The notes under the pieces: model-generated
The model's input: only the letters and a program-made list of their open reading frames with translations
What the model was told of the DNA's origin: nothing
The model's database searches: none
Source: JAEDES01 sp045649455
GTDB taxonomy: Bacteria > Bacillota_I > Bacilli_A > RF39 > UBA660
Direction of reading: 5' to 3'
DNA: 42,918 nt
Assembly: GCA_045649455.1 (NCBI GenBank)
Contig: JAZRPV010000015.1
Span: 1-42,918 of the forward strand
Translations under genes and position numbers: made by a program
Shown here: one piece after another, positions 23,896 to 32,998 of the stretch
Layout: every line of letters starts with the position of its first letter
How positions within the stretch are numbered: the stretch's first letter is position 1

Positions 23896-24183
23896 ATGAA
23901 AGAATTTGATGATAATAATATTTATGAATCAGAAGATGATGAAGACATCGAAGTATTAGATGATGATGAAGATGATGATGGTTATATTTTTCAACTTGAT
24001 AAAACTTTAGAAATTAATAGAAAAAATGAATTAGAATTTAGTGAAATAGTAGAGAGCAATAAACCAGTTTATGATCATTATTGGGATATTAATGATCCTT
24101 TTGTAAGATTGATCCTTGGTATTTTATTTGGTATAGGGGCTATTGGGTCTATTTACTATATTACTATGTGGATTTTGGGGTAG
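23896..24183 (+). CDS. Small acidic protein with C-terminal membrane helix
   Basis: The protein is 95 aa. The first 35 residues are extremely acidic (runs of Asp and Glu such as DDDEDDDGY), and one membrane helix lies at about 69-94, so it is a tail-anchored protein facing the cytoplasm. The ATG follows AGAGGTG. A small inverted repeat, TATTCT/AGAATA, lies at about 23863-23883 just upstream and overlaps a TATTAT box. It lies directly after priA, and the next gene starts about 30 bases on. No family recognised; the acidic-tail design recalls the protein at 21182. Confidence 0.65.
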   Translation: MKEFDDNNIYESEDDEDIEVLDDDEDDDGYIFQLDKTLEINRKNELEFSEIVESNKPVYDHYWDINDPFVRLILGILFGIGAIGSIYYITMWILG

Positions 24184-24215
24184 GTTTTAGACCAAGATGA
24201 TTGGTGGTGATTGGT

Positions 24216-25379
24216 ATGTTAGATGATTTATTAATAAGAAAAGATGTTCAAAAGATGTTTAATGATATATGCAATAGTGAATGTTATTTTAATAAGAAAA
24301 TAAATAAGTCTATTGAGTATCAATCATATACTGATATTGAGCAAATAGTATTTTTATTTTATGATGCATTATTTAAATTTAAATTAATTATTGGGAATAC
24401 TGAGTATTTTCCTGAATATTTAGAACAAATAGATAAATTAATTAGAAAAATAGATAATTTTAAAGATATAAGTTCGGGTATTAGTAGAATTATTAGTAGA
24501 ATTTGTTGTGATATGTTAGGAGAAAAAGATATTAATAATAGTTTTACTAAAGAGAAGGTTCTTGGTTATATTTATAATGTTTATATTAAGAATGGTTATT
24601 ATATACATGGGTATTCGTCTGTTTATACAGGTGTGATTAGAGAAGAAGGTTTTGTTACTGAAATATATAATAACTTATATCCTAATTTTGTTAAGATGCA
24701 AAAAATATTGGATAAACATAATTGTAAATGTATTTTAGATAAAGATTTTTCTAGTAGAGAGATTAGTCTTACTAGTAATTTTATAAAGGGATGTTATTAT
24801 TCAATTAATTCTCCTATGTATTTTTATAAATTATTATGTAAGAATGGTTATGCTACTAGTAAAAAAGAAATTGAATGTTATTTTAAGAATGATTATAAGG
24901 GATGTTTTAATAATTTAAATAAACTTTGTAATAAACTTAAATTTAATGATAAAGAGAAGAGTTTATTTATTGAGACATTTAATAGTGAATGGAAATTACT
25001 TAAGAAAGAAAAGAGTAAAATCAGTTTAATGTTAATACCTAGAAAATTAGTTACTAATGAAGAAATTAATTATATGGATTTAATTAGTGATGATATCCCT
25101 TTAGGTGTTGCGGTGGATAGATTATTAAATGGTAGTGAAGATGTTACTTATATGGGATGTTTTGATTCTAGAAGTATTACATTTGTTGAACTTGATTTTT
25201 ATAAAGTTCTTAAAAATAATGGGGTTGGAGATAGTATTTGTGATAAGACTGCAGAGATAGAATTTGATGAGTATGCTTTTTCTAATGATTATGGAAAAGT
25301 ATCTATTTTATTGTTATTGGGTTCATTAGCTGTGTCACTTGGTGTTATAATAACGTTAATTAATCTTTGGAGGGTTTAG
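24216..25379 (+). CDS. Unknown protein with C-terminal membrane helix (replaces def in the priA-fmt block)
   Basis: The protein is 387 aa, mostly soluble and Asn/Lys/Ile-rich with many Cys, ending in a single membrane helix (about 359-382). The start is ATG 24216, with GGTGGTGAT just before it; an upstream TTG overlaps this site and has none of its own. Around residue 131 is YYIHGYSSVYTGVIREEG, a His-containing pattern that recalls the His of some ADP-ribosyltransferase-like folds, but the rest does not confirm it. The stop is one base before the fmt start and its last codons carry the fmt ribosome binding site (GGAGGG), so they are cotranscribed. Unknown function. Confidence 0.65.
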   Translation: MLDDLLIRKDVQKMFNDICNSECYFNKKINKSIEYQSYTDIEQIVFLFYDALFKFKLIIGNTEYFPEYLEQIDKLIRKIDNFKDISSGISRIISRICCDMLGEKDINNSFTKEKVLGYIYNVYIKNGYYIHGYSSVYTGVIREEGFVTEIYNNLYPNFVKMQKILDKHNCKCILDKDFSSREISLTSNFIKGCYYSINSPMYFYKLLCKNGYATSKKEIECYFKNDYKGCFNNLNKLCNKLKFNDKEKSLFIETFNSEWKLLKKEKSKISLMLIPRKLVTNEEINYMDLISDDIPLGVAVDRLLNGSEDVTYMGCFDSRSITFVELDFYKVLKNNGVGDSICDKTAEIEFDEYAFSNDYGKVSILLLLGSLAVSLGVIITLINLWRV

Positions 25380-25380
25380 A

Positions 25381-26319
25381 ATGAATAATATAAAAGTAGT
25401 ATTTATGGGTACTCCTGATTTTGCAGTACCTATTTTAGAAGGTTTAATAGAAAATTATGATGTTATAGGAGTTGTTAGTCAACCTGATAAAAGAGTTGGT
25501 AGAAAACAAGAATTAGTTAATACTCCTATAAAAGAAGTTGCTTTAAAACATAATATTAAAGTATTTCAACCAATTAAAATAAGAGAAGAATATGATGATA
25601 TTCTTGCTTTAAATCCAGATATTATAGTTACATGTGCTTATGGTCAAATTATACCTAAAGCAATACTTGATGCTCCTAGACTTGGATGTATTAATGTACA
25701 TGGATCACTTCTTCCTAAATTAAGAGGAGGAGCTCCTATACATTGGGCAATCATTAATGGTGAAGAAAAGACTGGTATGACTATTATGTATATGGATGTT
25801 AAGATGGATAGTGGAGATATTATTAGTAGTCGTGAAACAGTTATTAGTGATGAAGATAATTTAGAAAGTTTATATGATCGTATGAGTTTAATTGGAAGAG
25901 ACTTATTACTTGATACACTTCCTAGTATTATAGAAGGTACAAATGAGAGAATTAAACAAAACGAGAGTGAAGTTACTTTTGGATTTAATATTAAAAGAGA
26001 AGAAGAACATATAGATTTTAATAAAACAAGTAGAGAAGTATTTAATTTAATTAGAGGACTAAGTCCTATTCCTGGAGCGAATGCAATTCTTGATTCAGAA
26101 GAAATGAAGATTTATGCTGCTAGAATAGGAGATAAAATTAATAGTGGAAATACTTGTGGAAAAGTATGTTCAATTTATAAAGATGGTATTGGTATTTGGT
26201 GTAGTGATAGAGAAATTATTATTACTGATATTAAACCATTTGGTAAGAAAAGAATGCTTGTTAATAGTTATTTAAATGGAATTGATAAGAATAAGTTAAT
26301 AGGAAAGGTATTTGAATAA
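25381..26319 (+). CDS. fmt: Methionyl-tRNA formyltransferase
   Basis: Transfers a formyl group from 10-formyl-tetrahydrofolate to Met-tRNA(fMet). The 312-aa length is normal. The start is MNNIKVVFMGTPDFAVPIL. The catalytic region shows CINVHGSLLPKLRGGAPI (about 104-121, with catalytic Asn and His) followed by GMTIMYMDVKMDSGDI, which carries the catalytic Asp. The C-terminal domain (about 205-312) has the usual length. The ATG follows GGAGGG from the end of the gene upstream. The stop shares a base with the next start. The deformylase gene def, usually beside it, is not in this window. Confidence 0.96.
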   Translation: MNNIKVVFMGTPDFAVPILEGLIENYDVIGVVSQPDKRVGRKQELVNTPIKEVALKHNIKVFQPIKIREEYDDILALNPDIIVTCAYGQIIPKAILDAPRLGCINVHGSLLPKLRGGAPIHWAIINGEEKTGMTIMYMDVKMDSGDIISSRETVISDEDNLESLYDRMSLIGRDLLLDTLPSIIEGTNERIKQNESEVTFGFNIKREEEHIDFNKTSREVFNLIRGLSPIPGANAILDSEEMKIYAARIGDKINSGNTCGKVCSIYKDGIGIWCSDREIIITDIKPFGKKRMLVNSYLNGIDKNKLIGKVFE

Positions 26320-27035
26320 TGAAGAATGGTAAAGATTTAATTGATAAATTAAAGAGTACTCCTAGAGGACAAGCGTTATTATTCTTTGGAGGATATTTCT
26401 TTTTCTTTTTATTTATTATTGTTGCTGTTAGACTTATGGGTGGTGGGTCTACTGTAGGAAAAGAATATGATGAGGCAAAAGGATATAGTTTTTCTGTAGT
26501 TAATATTACTGATGCTAATTATTCTTTTGAACATAGTGTTTTATTAGATGGTAATAATAATGGATATAAAGGTACTAAAAAGAATAGTGAAGAAAGATTT
26601 GTGTTATCTAATAATTTAGGTACTTATGATTATTATAGAAAGGGAATAGATTTCTTTAATAATAAAAGTGGTTTATGGATAAAGAGTGATAATCCTTATT
26701 TATTTTATAATTTCTTTGATATTGATAAAGTTATGGCTTTAATTGATAAAGCTAAATTAGATTATAAAACTGATTATGAAAGTGGTAAGAAGATTTATAA
26801 CTTTGTAATTACAAGTACTACTATTCATAATTATTTTGAAGGTATTGATTTAGATATTGCAGATGATTTAAATGAAATTATTGTTCATGTTGATGAACAT
26901 GGATTAGTTGAAAAATTTGAATTTAAATTAGATAGTTATTGTAAAGCAATAAATATGTGTTTTAATGAACTTAAAATTACATTACAATATGATGAATATG
27001 GGGAAATTAAAGAAATTACTAGTCCTTTAGACTAG
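26319..27035 (+). CDS. Single-pass membrane protein of unknown function
   Basis: The protein is 238 aa. A short cytoplasmic segment (1-18) leads to one membrane helix (about 19-41), and the remaining 195 residues, which face outside, look like a beta-rich domain ending in LKITLQYDEYGEIKEI. Its start shares a base with the fmt stop (TAATG), so it is translationally coupled to fmt. In Bacillus rsmB occupies this position between fmt and rlmN; this protein has none of the RsmB methyltransferase motifs, so it is a different gene at the same place. I do not recognise the family. Confidence 0.72.
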   Translation: MKNGKDLIDKLKSTPRGQALLFFGGYFFFFLFIIVAVRLMGGGSTVGKEYDEAKGYSFSVVNITDANYSFEHSVLLDGNNNGYKGTKKNSEERFVLSNNLGTYDYYRKGIDFFNNKSGLWIKSDNPYLFYNFFDIDKVMALIDKAKLDYKTDYESGKKIYNFVITSTTIHNYFEGIDLDIADDLNEIIVHVDEHGLVEKFEFKLDSYCKAINMCFNELKITLQYDEYGEIKEITSPLD

Positions 27036-27045
27036 TAGTTTTTTT
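27018..27045 (+). terminator. Rho-independent terminator overlapping the gene end
   Basis: ACTAGTC-CTTTA-GACTAGT perfect stem that covers the last codons and stop, followed by T residues. Confidence 0.85.
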
Positions 27046-27047
27046 CT

Positions 27048-27076
27048 TTTACTTTTTGTTGTTTTTTCGATATAAT
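27048..27076 (+). promoter_or_regulatory. Sigma-A-type promoter of rlmN-prpC-prkC
   Basis: TTTACT (27048-27053), a 17-base spacer, and TATAAT (27071-27076), 26 bases before the rlmN start. Confidence 0.65.
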
Positions 27077-27102
27077 AATGATAGTTATTGGAAGTGGGAT
27101 TT

Positions 27103-28125
27103 ATGAAAAATATATATGGATTTACATTAGAAGAATTAGAAAATTATTTTGTAGAGATTGGATCTAAGAAATTTCATGGTAAACAGTTATTTTCTTGGTT
27201 ATATGAAAAGAGAATTGAAAGTTTAGATTCAGTTACTGATATTAAGAAAGATGTTTTAGAAATACTAAGAAATAATCTTAGTTTAGATAGACTTAAAATA
27301 GTGGATGTTCAAAAAGATGTTGATGTTAATAAGTATTTATTTGAACTTAGTGATGGGGAACATATTGAAGCTGTTTTAATGAGACATGATTATGGAAATA
27401 GTATATGTGTTTCTAGTCAAGTTGGATGTAATATGGGATGCAAGTTTTGTGAATCAGGGCGTAGAAAAAAGGTTAGAAACTTAGAAGCTTATGAAATGGT
27501 TTTACAAATACTTATGATTGAAAAAGAATTAGGAGAACGTATTAGTCATGTTGTTGTTATGGGAATTGGTGAACCATTTGATAACTATGATAACTTAGTT
27601 AAATTCTTTAAGATAATTAATGATCCTAAGGGACTTGCGATAGGTGCTAGACATATTACAGTGTCAACTTGTGGGATTGTTCCTAAAATATTAGAATTTA
27701 GTGAATTAGATTTACAAATTAATTTGGCAATAAGTTTACATGCTGCAAATAATGAAACTCGTAATAAGATAATGCCTATTAATAAAGCATATCCACTTGA
27801 AGTGTTAATTCCAGCGTTAAAAACATACTTAGAAAGAACTAATAGAAGAGTTACATTTGAATATATATTATTAAGTGGTATTAATGATAGTGAAGAAGAT
27901 GCTGTTCAGTTAGCTAAACTTGCTAAAGGAATTAATTGTTATATTAATTTAATACCTTATAATGAAACAAATAATATTGATTTTAAAAGAAGTAATACTA
28001 TTCAAATTATGAAGTTTTATGATATACTTAAAAAGAATAGTGTAAATGTAACAATACGACGTGAGTTTGGTAGCAAGATCAGTGCTGCTTGTGGACAACT
28101 TAGAAGTAAGAAGGAGGAAGTATGA
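27103..28125 (+). CDS. rlmN: Dual-specificity RNA methyltransferase RlmN
   Basis: This radical-SAM enzyme methylates C2 of A2503 in 23S rRNA and A37 in some tRNAs. The 340-aa protein has the radical-SAM motif within GCNMGCKFCESG (about 107-118), GIGEPFDNY (about 154-162), and the methyl-carrying catalytic Cys near the end in SAACGQL (about 325-331). An N-terminal accessory domain of normal length precedes these. The ATG at 27103 is chosen because GGAAGTGGG precedes it; an upstream TTG lies at that site. It ends on TGA, rare in this window, and the prpC start (28122) overlaps it by four bases. Confidence 0.96.
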   Translation: MKNIYGFTLEELENYFVEIGSKKFHGKQLFSWLYEKRIESLDSVTDIKKDVLEILRNNLSLDRLKIVDVQKDVDVNKYLFELSDGEHIEAVLMRHDYGNSICVSSQVGCNMGCKFCESGRRKKVRNLEAYEMVLQILMIEKELGERISHVVVMGIGEPFDNYDNLVKFFKIINDPKGLAIGARHITVSTCGIVPKILEFSELDLQINLAISLHAANNETRNKIMPINKAYPLEVLIPALKTYLERTNRRVTFEYILLSGINDSEEDAVQLAKLAKGINCYINLIPYNETNNIDFKRSNTIQIMKFYDILKKNSVNVTIRREFGSKISAACGQLRSKKEEV

Positions 28126-28868
28126 AATCATTTTATTTAACAGATGCTGGAAAAGTTAGAGATCATAATGAAGACAGTGTTATTATCGTTAAAAATAATG
28201 AAGGTAGTTACTTAATGGCTATTGCTGATGGGATGGGAGGACATTCTGCAGGAGAAGTAGCTAGTTCAATCGCTATTGGATATTTAGGTAAACATTTTAA
28301 AGAAACATTCATTAATATGAGTAAAGTTGATGCTGTTAAATGGATTAGAGATGCTGTTGATGAAATTAATACTTTGATTTTTCAACATGAAAAGACTCAT
28401 CCTGAAAGTAAAGGTATGGGTACTACTTTAGTTATGGCTGTTTTAACTAAGAATTATTTATTGTTTGGTAATGTTGGTGACTCTAGTGGTTTTGTTGTTA
28501 AAGATAATAAACTTCATAAAGTTACATATGATCATACTCTTGTTAATTTATTAGTTAGTGCAGGGGAACTTACTAAAGAAGAAGCTAGTAACCATCCAAA
28601 GAAAAATGTATTAATGAAAGCACTTGGAGCAGCTACAGAAGTTGATGTAGATGTATTTGATTGTGATATGGATATTAGTGAGATTTTATTATCTAGTGAT
28701 GGACTTACTAATATGTTAGATAAAGCGCAAATTGAAAAAGTACTTCTTGGAGAAGGTACTTGTGATGATAAAGTAGTTAAACTTATAAGAAAGGCTAACA
28801 ACAGGGGTGGAACAGATAATATTTCGGTTGCTTATTTGATTCGTGGTAAAGAAGGTGACGATAAGTGA
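28122..28868 (+). CDS. prpC: PP2C-type serine/threonine phosphatase
   Basis: Metal-dependent phosphatase that reverses phosphorylation by the PrkC kinase encoded next to it. The 248-aa protein shows the PP2C motifs: DAGKVRDHNEDS (about 6-17), ADGMGGHSAGEVAS (about 34-47), GNVGDSSG (about 119-126), SSDGLTNM (about 187-194) and GGTDNISVAYL (about 228-238). Asp residues in these bind the two or three metal ions. The ATG overlaps the rlmN TGA, with AAGGAGG just before it. The TGA stop overlaps the prkC GTG, so the three genes form a coupled unit. Confidence 0.96.
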   Translation: MKSFYLTDAGKVRDHNEDSVIIVKNNEGSYLMAIADGMGGHSAGEVASSIAIGYLGKHFKETFINMSKVDAVKWIRDAVDEINTLIFQHEKTHPESKGMGTTLVMAVLTKNYLLFGNVGDSSGFVVKDNKLHKVTYDHTLVNLLVSAGELTKEEASNHPKKNVLMKALGAATEVDVDVFDCDMDISEILLSSDGLTNMLDKAQIEKVLLGEGTCDDKVVKLIRKANNRGGTDNISVAYLIRGKEGDDK

Positions 28869-30670
28869 TTACAAAGGGGCAAAAGATAAATGATCGTTAT
28901 GAAATAATACGATCAATTGGCGAAGGTGGAATGGCTAATGTTTACCTTGGATATGACACAATCTTAGATCGAAATGTTGCAATTAAGGTTTTAAGAGGAG
29001 ATTTAGCTGGAGATGAAAAGTTTGTTAGACGTTTTCAAAGAGAAGCGCTATCAGCTTCATCATTAGCACATCCAAGTATTGTAGAAATGTATGACGTAGG
29101 AGTTGATGATGGATTATATTTCATCGTAATGGAATACGTTGATGGTAAAACAATTAAGCAATTAATTAAGAAACGTGGAAACTTAACACTATCAGAAGCA
29201 ATTGATATTATGTTACAGTTAACTGATGGTATGAGTCATGCCCATGATTCTTATATTATTCATAGAGATTTAAAACCACAAAATATCATGATTAAAGATG
29301 ATGGTCAAATTAAGATTACAGATTTTGGTATTGCGATGGCTTTAAATTCAACACAATTAACACAAACTAACTCAGTAATGGGATCGGTTCATTATTTACC
29401 ACCAGAACAAGCTAGTGGTAAAGGTTCAACTATTAAGAGTGATATTTATTCAATGGGTATTATCTTTTATGAACTTTTAAGTGGTAGTTTACCATTTAGA
29501 GGAGATAATGCAGTAGAGATTGCTTTAAAACATATGAGAGATCCTCTTCCTAGTTTAAGAGAAGAGAATAGTAATATTCCTCAAAGTATTGAAAATATTA
29601 TTTTAAAAGCAACTGCTAAGAATCCAAAAAATAGATATGAAGATGCTAGAAGTATGCATGATGATTTACTTACAGCATTAAATGAAGATAGAATGAATGA
29701 GGATGTTTATAAATATAAATATCCAGAACATGAAAATGAAGGTAAGAATAAAAAAGAAGATAAGAAAGAAAATAGTGCAGAGTTAGATGTTGATGAAGAA
29801 AAATTCTTATCTGAAGATACAGATAATTCAATTGCTACTAAGATTGAAGATGAAGATAATAAAAAGAATATTACTTTAATAGTAATTTTATCTAGTATTT
29901 TAGCAATACTTGTAATTGCTCTTGTAGTAGTATTATTTGTATTACCAAAGTCTACTCAAAGTGAAGCAGTTATTGTACCAGATTGTGAAAATCTTAAAGT
30001 AAGTGCTTGTGAAAAGAAACTTCAAAAACTTGGATTTGTTGTTGAAACAGATATTGAGTTAGTAGAAAGTTCTGTTATTGAGAAGAATTTAGTTGTTAAG
30101 ACTAAACCAGAAGCTGGTAGAAGTGTTAAAGCTGGTACTAAGATTGTTATTTATAAATCTATAGGTGAAGAGGTTTATGAAATAGAAGATTATACTGGTA
30201 AAAACTATATTGAAGTTCAAACTATACTTGAAACTAAATATGGATTAAAGGTTACTGTTGAAAAGAAAGTTCCTGCTGATTTGAAAGAAAAAGAATATGA
30301 TGAACAAGAAATTATAGGTCAATCTTTAGCAGCTGGATCTGAAGTTAAAGCAGGAGATTCTATTACTTTATATATTCCTGATATTGAAGAAGAATATCCT
30401 GATATGGAAGCAGAAAATTGGAGTTTAGAAGATGTTAAAGCTTTCTGTGATAAATATAATATTAAACTTACTCATACAGAAGTTGAAACTACTAAGAAAG
30501 ATCCTGGTAAAGTGTTAACTCAATCACGTGCTCCAGGAAGTCCAATTGTAAAAGGTTCTTCATTAAGAGTAGAAATTGCAAAAGCACCTACTGAAAAACC
30601 TAAAGAAGAGGAAAAACCAAAAGAGGAAGAAAAACCAAGTACAGAAGGGAATACTGAAAGTACTGAATAA
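28865..30670 (+). CDS. prkC: PASTA-domain serine/threonine protein kinase
   Basis: Membrane kinase that senses peptidoglycan fragments and lipid II and, in spore formers, helps trigger germination. The 601-aa protein has a kinase domain with GEGGMANV (19-26), the ATP-site Lys41, HRDLKPQN (133-140), and DFG (153-155). A membrane helix (about 337-360) is followed by three PASTA domains (about 365-432, 433-508, 509-580). The last 20 residues are a Pro/Glu/Lys-rich tail. The start is GTG at 28865, overlapping the prpC stop by four bases. PASTA number and length are normal for Firmicutes. Confidence 0.96.
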   Translation: MITKGQKINDRYEIIRSIGEGGMANVYLGYDTILDRNVAIKVLRGDLAGDEKFVRRFQREALSASSLAHPSIVEMYDVGVDDGLYFIVMEYVDGKTIKQLIKKRGNLTLSEAIDIMLQLTDGMSHAHDSYIIHRDLKPQNIMIKDDGQIKITDFGIAMALNSTQLTQTNSVMGSVHYLPPEQASGKGSTIKSDIYSMGIIFYELLSGSLPFRGDNAVEIALKHMRDPLPSLREENSNIPQSIENIILKATAKNPKNRYEDARSMHDDLLTALNEDRMNEDVYKYKYPEHENEGKNKKEDKKENSAELDVDEEKFLSEDTDNSIATKIEDEDNKKNITLIVILSSILAILVIALVVVLFVLPKSTQSEAVIVPDCENLKVSACEKKLQKLGFVVETDIELVESSVIEKNLVVKTKPEAGRSVKAGTKIVIYKSIGEEVYEIEDYTGKNYIEVQTILETKYGLKVTVEKKVPADLKEKEYDEQEIIGQSLAAGSEVKAGDSITLYIPDIEEEYPDMEAENWSLEDVKAFCDKYNIKLTHTEVETTKKDPGKVLTQSRAPGSPIVKGSSLRVEIAKAPTEKPKEEEKPKEEEKPSTEGNTESTE

Positions 30671-30685
30671 TATATAGGGGGATAT

Positions 30686-31516
30686 ATGCAAGGACAAATA
30701 ATTAAAATTGTAAGTGATTTACATATAGTTAGTTGTGAAGGTGAAACTTATCCTTGTAAATGTCGTGGTATATTTAGAAAAGAACATATTACTCCATTAG
30801 TGGGGGACTATGTTCTTTTCAGTAAAGAGAAATGTTTAATAGAAGAGATTTTACCACGTAAAAGTGAGTTTCAAAGACCTAAAGTTAGTAATATAGATCA
30901 AGCATTTCTTATTACTAGTTTAGTTAGACCTGATTTTTCAACTAACTTGTTAGATAAATTATTAGTAACAATGGAATTACATGGTGTAGATGCAGTTATT
31001 GTTATTACTAAAGAAGATTTAGTAAAAGAAGAAGATAGGGTTAAGTTTAGAGAGATACTTTCATATTATGAAAGTATTGGTTATAAAGTTGTTTATAATT
31101 ATGAGATTGATAAAATTAAGAAGTTAATTGCTGGTAAGACAAGTGTATTTACTGGTCAAACAGGAGCTGGAAAAAGTACTTTATTAAATAAATTACATCC
31201 AGGATTAAGTTTAGAAACTGGTGAGATTAGTGATGCTTTAGGTAGAGGAAAACATACTACTAGAGTAGTTGAATTATTTGAATTATTTGGTGGTAAAGTT
31301 ATGGATACTCCTGGATTTTCAGCACTTGATTTTTCTCAATTCAAGAAAGAAGAAATTAAAGATGGATTTATTGAATTCTTTGATTATCCTTGTCCTTATA
31401 GAGATTGTAATCATGTAAGAGAAGGAGAATGTTGTATTAGAGAAATGGTTGATGAAGGAGCAATTCTTGAGAGTAGATATTTAAATTATCTTAATTTTAT
31501 AGGGGAGGATAAATAA
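30686..31516 (+). CDS. rsgA: Ribosome small subunit-dependent GTPase RsgA
   Basis: Circularly permuted GTPase that checks the decoding centre during 30S maturation. The 276-aa protein starts with an OB fold (about 1-65). The GTPase motifs appear in permuted order: TKED (G4, about 111-114), then G1 GQTGAGKST (about 157-165), the switch region RGKHTTR (about 187-193), and DTPGFS (G3, about 207-212). A zinc finger with Cys/His (CPYRDCNH...CC, about 235-252) closes the protein. The ATG follows GGGGG. The stop shares a base with rpe. Confidence 0.95.
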   Translation: MQGQIIKIVSDLHIVSCEGETYPCKCRGIFRKEHITPLVGDYVLFSKEKCLIEEILPRKSEFQRPKVSNIDQAFLITSLVRPDFSTNLLDKLLVTMELHGVDAVIVITKEDLVKEEDRVKFREILSYYESIGYKVVYNYEIDKIKKLIAGKTSVFTGQTGAGKSTLLNKLHPGLSLETGEISDALGRGKHTTRVVELFELFGGKVMDTPGFSALDFSQFKKEEIKDGFIEFFDYPCPYRDCNHVREGECCIREMVDEGAILESRYLNYLNFIGEDK

Positions 31517-32142
31517 TGAAAGTTAGTGCGTCTTTTTTAAGTAGTAGAGATTTAGTTAAAGATTTAAAAGCATTAGATTTAACTGATGTTGATTATATTC
31601 ATTTAGATATTATGGATGGTAAATTTGTTAGTAATAAGACAATGCCTTATAGTGAATTAAAACATATTTCTAAATATACTTCTAAGAGATTAGATGTTCA
31701 TTTAATGGTTGAAGATCCTGAAAAATATATACCTTTATATGCATCTTTAAATACTGAATATATTGTATTTCATGTTGAGGTTGATAAAGATATTACTAAG
31801 TTATTGAAGCTGATTAAACAATATGGTATTAAAGCAGGTTTATCAATTAAACCAAATACTAAAGTTAGTGAATTAGTTCCATATCTTCCTTATTTAGATA
31901 TGGTATTAGTAATGAGTGTTGAACCTGGTAAAGGTGGACAATCATTTATAGAAGAAAGTGAAGAAAGAATAAAAGAAGTTAGAGAATTATTAAAATCTTA
32001 TAATATTCCTGCTGTTATTAATGTAGATGGTGGGGTTAATGATAAGACAGTTTCTAAGTGTTGTGATGCGGATATTGTTACTGCGGGAAGTTATATTATA
32101 AATAGTGATAACTTTCAAACAAAAATATCTAGTTTAAGATAG
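31516..32142 (+). CDS. rpe: Ribulose-phosphate 3-epimerase
   Basis: TIM-barrel metal enzyme that interconverts ribulose 5-phosphate and xylulose 5-phosphate in the pentose phosphate pathway. The 208-aa length is near normal. Recognisable segments are IHLDIMDGKFV (about 28-38, with metal-binding His and catalytic Asp), LDVHLMVEDPEKYI (about 58-71), SVEPGKGGQSF (about 134-144) and VDGGV (about 168-172) with catalytic Asp. The start overlaps the rsgA stop by one base. rsgA-rpe is the usual order in Firmicutes. Confidence 0.95.
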   Translation: MKVSASFLSSRDLVKDLKALDLTDVDYIHLDIMDGKFVSNKTMPYSELKHISKYTSKRLDVHLMVEDPEKYIPLYASLNTEYIVFHVEVDKDITKLLKLIKQYGIKAGLSIKPNTKVSELVPYLPYLDMVLVMSVEPGKGGQSFIEESEERIKEVRELLKSYNIPAVINVDGGVNDKTVSKCCDADIVTAGSYIINSDNFQTKISSLR

Positions 32143-32149
32143 ATTGTTG

Positions 32150-32158
32150 TGCTATAAT
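32150..32158 (+). promoter_or_regulatory. Extended -10 promoter
   Basis: TGCTATAAT, a TGn extended -10 with TATAAT at 32153-32158, eight bases after the rpe stop and about 27 bases before the next start. Confidence 0.6.
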
Positions 32159-32184
32159 AAATATTAGAATAGGAGTTGGTAGTC

Positions 32185-32994
32185 GTGAATGAAGAAAAAT
32201 ATGGATATGATGATGTTGAAGAAACAGAAGTATTAGAAGTATTTGATCCTAATAGTATTATACCCGTTACACCTCCAGTAGCGATTGCTCCTGAAGTACA
32301 AACTGAACCTGAAACAGAAGTATTAACAGAAGCTCCTGTTGAAGAAGCAACTGAACCAGTAATAGAAGAGTCTGGGGATGTACAATTGTCAGGTGTAGAT
32401 GGTACTATTCAATTAAATGAAGTTGTAATTAAACCAGAAGAATTTCAAGTAAGTAATATAAAGTTAGTTTTTACATTCTTATTAATGGTAGTTTTAGGTG
32501 GAACAATAATTTTTATGCCTGAAATATCTGAGTTTATGAGAGCAAAAAAAGAAGAACAAGCTAGCTTAACGCAACCAAAGATTACAACTGGTAGTTTAAA
32601 ATGTGAAATTGAGAGAGTTTCAGATAATTTTGATTTAAAATTTGAATATAATTTTAAATTTACTGATAATAAATTTAAAAAACTATACTATACAAGTGAA
32701 ACTAGAGGAGATATGAATCTAGATGAACAAGAATTAGATAAGTTAAACAATGATTGTTTATTATTAAAAGAAACAACAACTGAGTTAAGTGGAATTGAAG
32801 TTTCTTGTAAATTATTAGGTGGGACATTAACTAAAACTCAAACTCTTGATTATGAAAAAATTGATGTAGAACAAGCATATGCTGCATACTCAGAAGCTGG
32901 TGGTATTTATCCAGAATATAAGTATTTACAAGATATGGATAGTATTGAAAAAAATATGAAAGCAGCAGGTTATACTTGTAAGAGAATTAAGTAA
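32185..32994 (+). CDS. Membrane protein with acidic Pro/Thr-rich N terminus, unknown
   Basis: The protein is 269 aa. The first 85 residues are acidic and rich in Glu, Pro, Thr and Val with no clear fold. One membrane helix is at about 98-117, and the outer part (about 135-269) contains Cys residues at about 139, 192, 208 and 266 that could form disulphides. The start is GTG at 32185, nine bases after AGGAG; a TTG at 32176 touches that site and is too close. It has its own extended -10 promoter and terminator. No family recognised. Confidence 0.68.
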   Translation: MNEEKYGYDDVEETEVLEVFDPNSIIPVTPPVAIAPEVQTEPETEVLTEAPVEEATEPVIEESGDVQLSGVDGTIQLNEVVIKPEEFQVSNIKLVFTFLLMVVLGGTIIFMPEISEFMRAKKEEQASLTQPKITTGSLKCEIERVSDNFDLKFEYNFKFTDNKFKKLYYTSETRGDMNLDEQELDKLNNDCLLLKETTTELSGIEVSCKLLGGTLTKTQTLDYEKIDVEQAYAAYSEAGGIYPEYKYLQDMDSIEKNMKAAGYTCKRIK

Positions 32995-32998
32995 TAAA

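Noticed and set aside
28123..28868. TGA read as tryptophan, as in many Mollicutes
   Set aside because: rlmN and prpC end on TGA exactly at the start of the next conserved gene, conserved Trp positions use TGG, and no gene contains an internal TGA.
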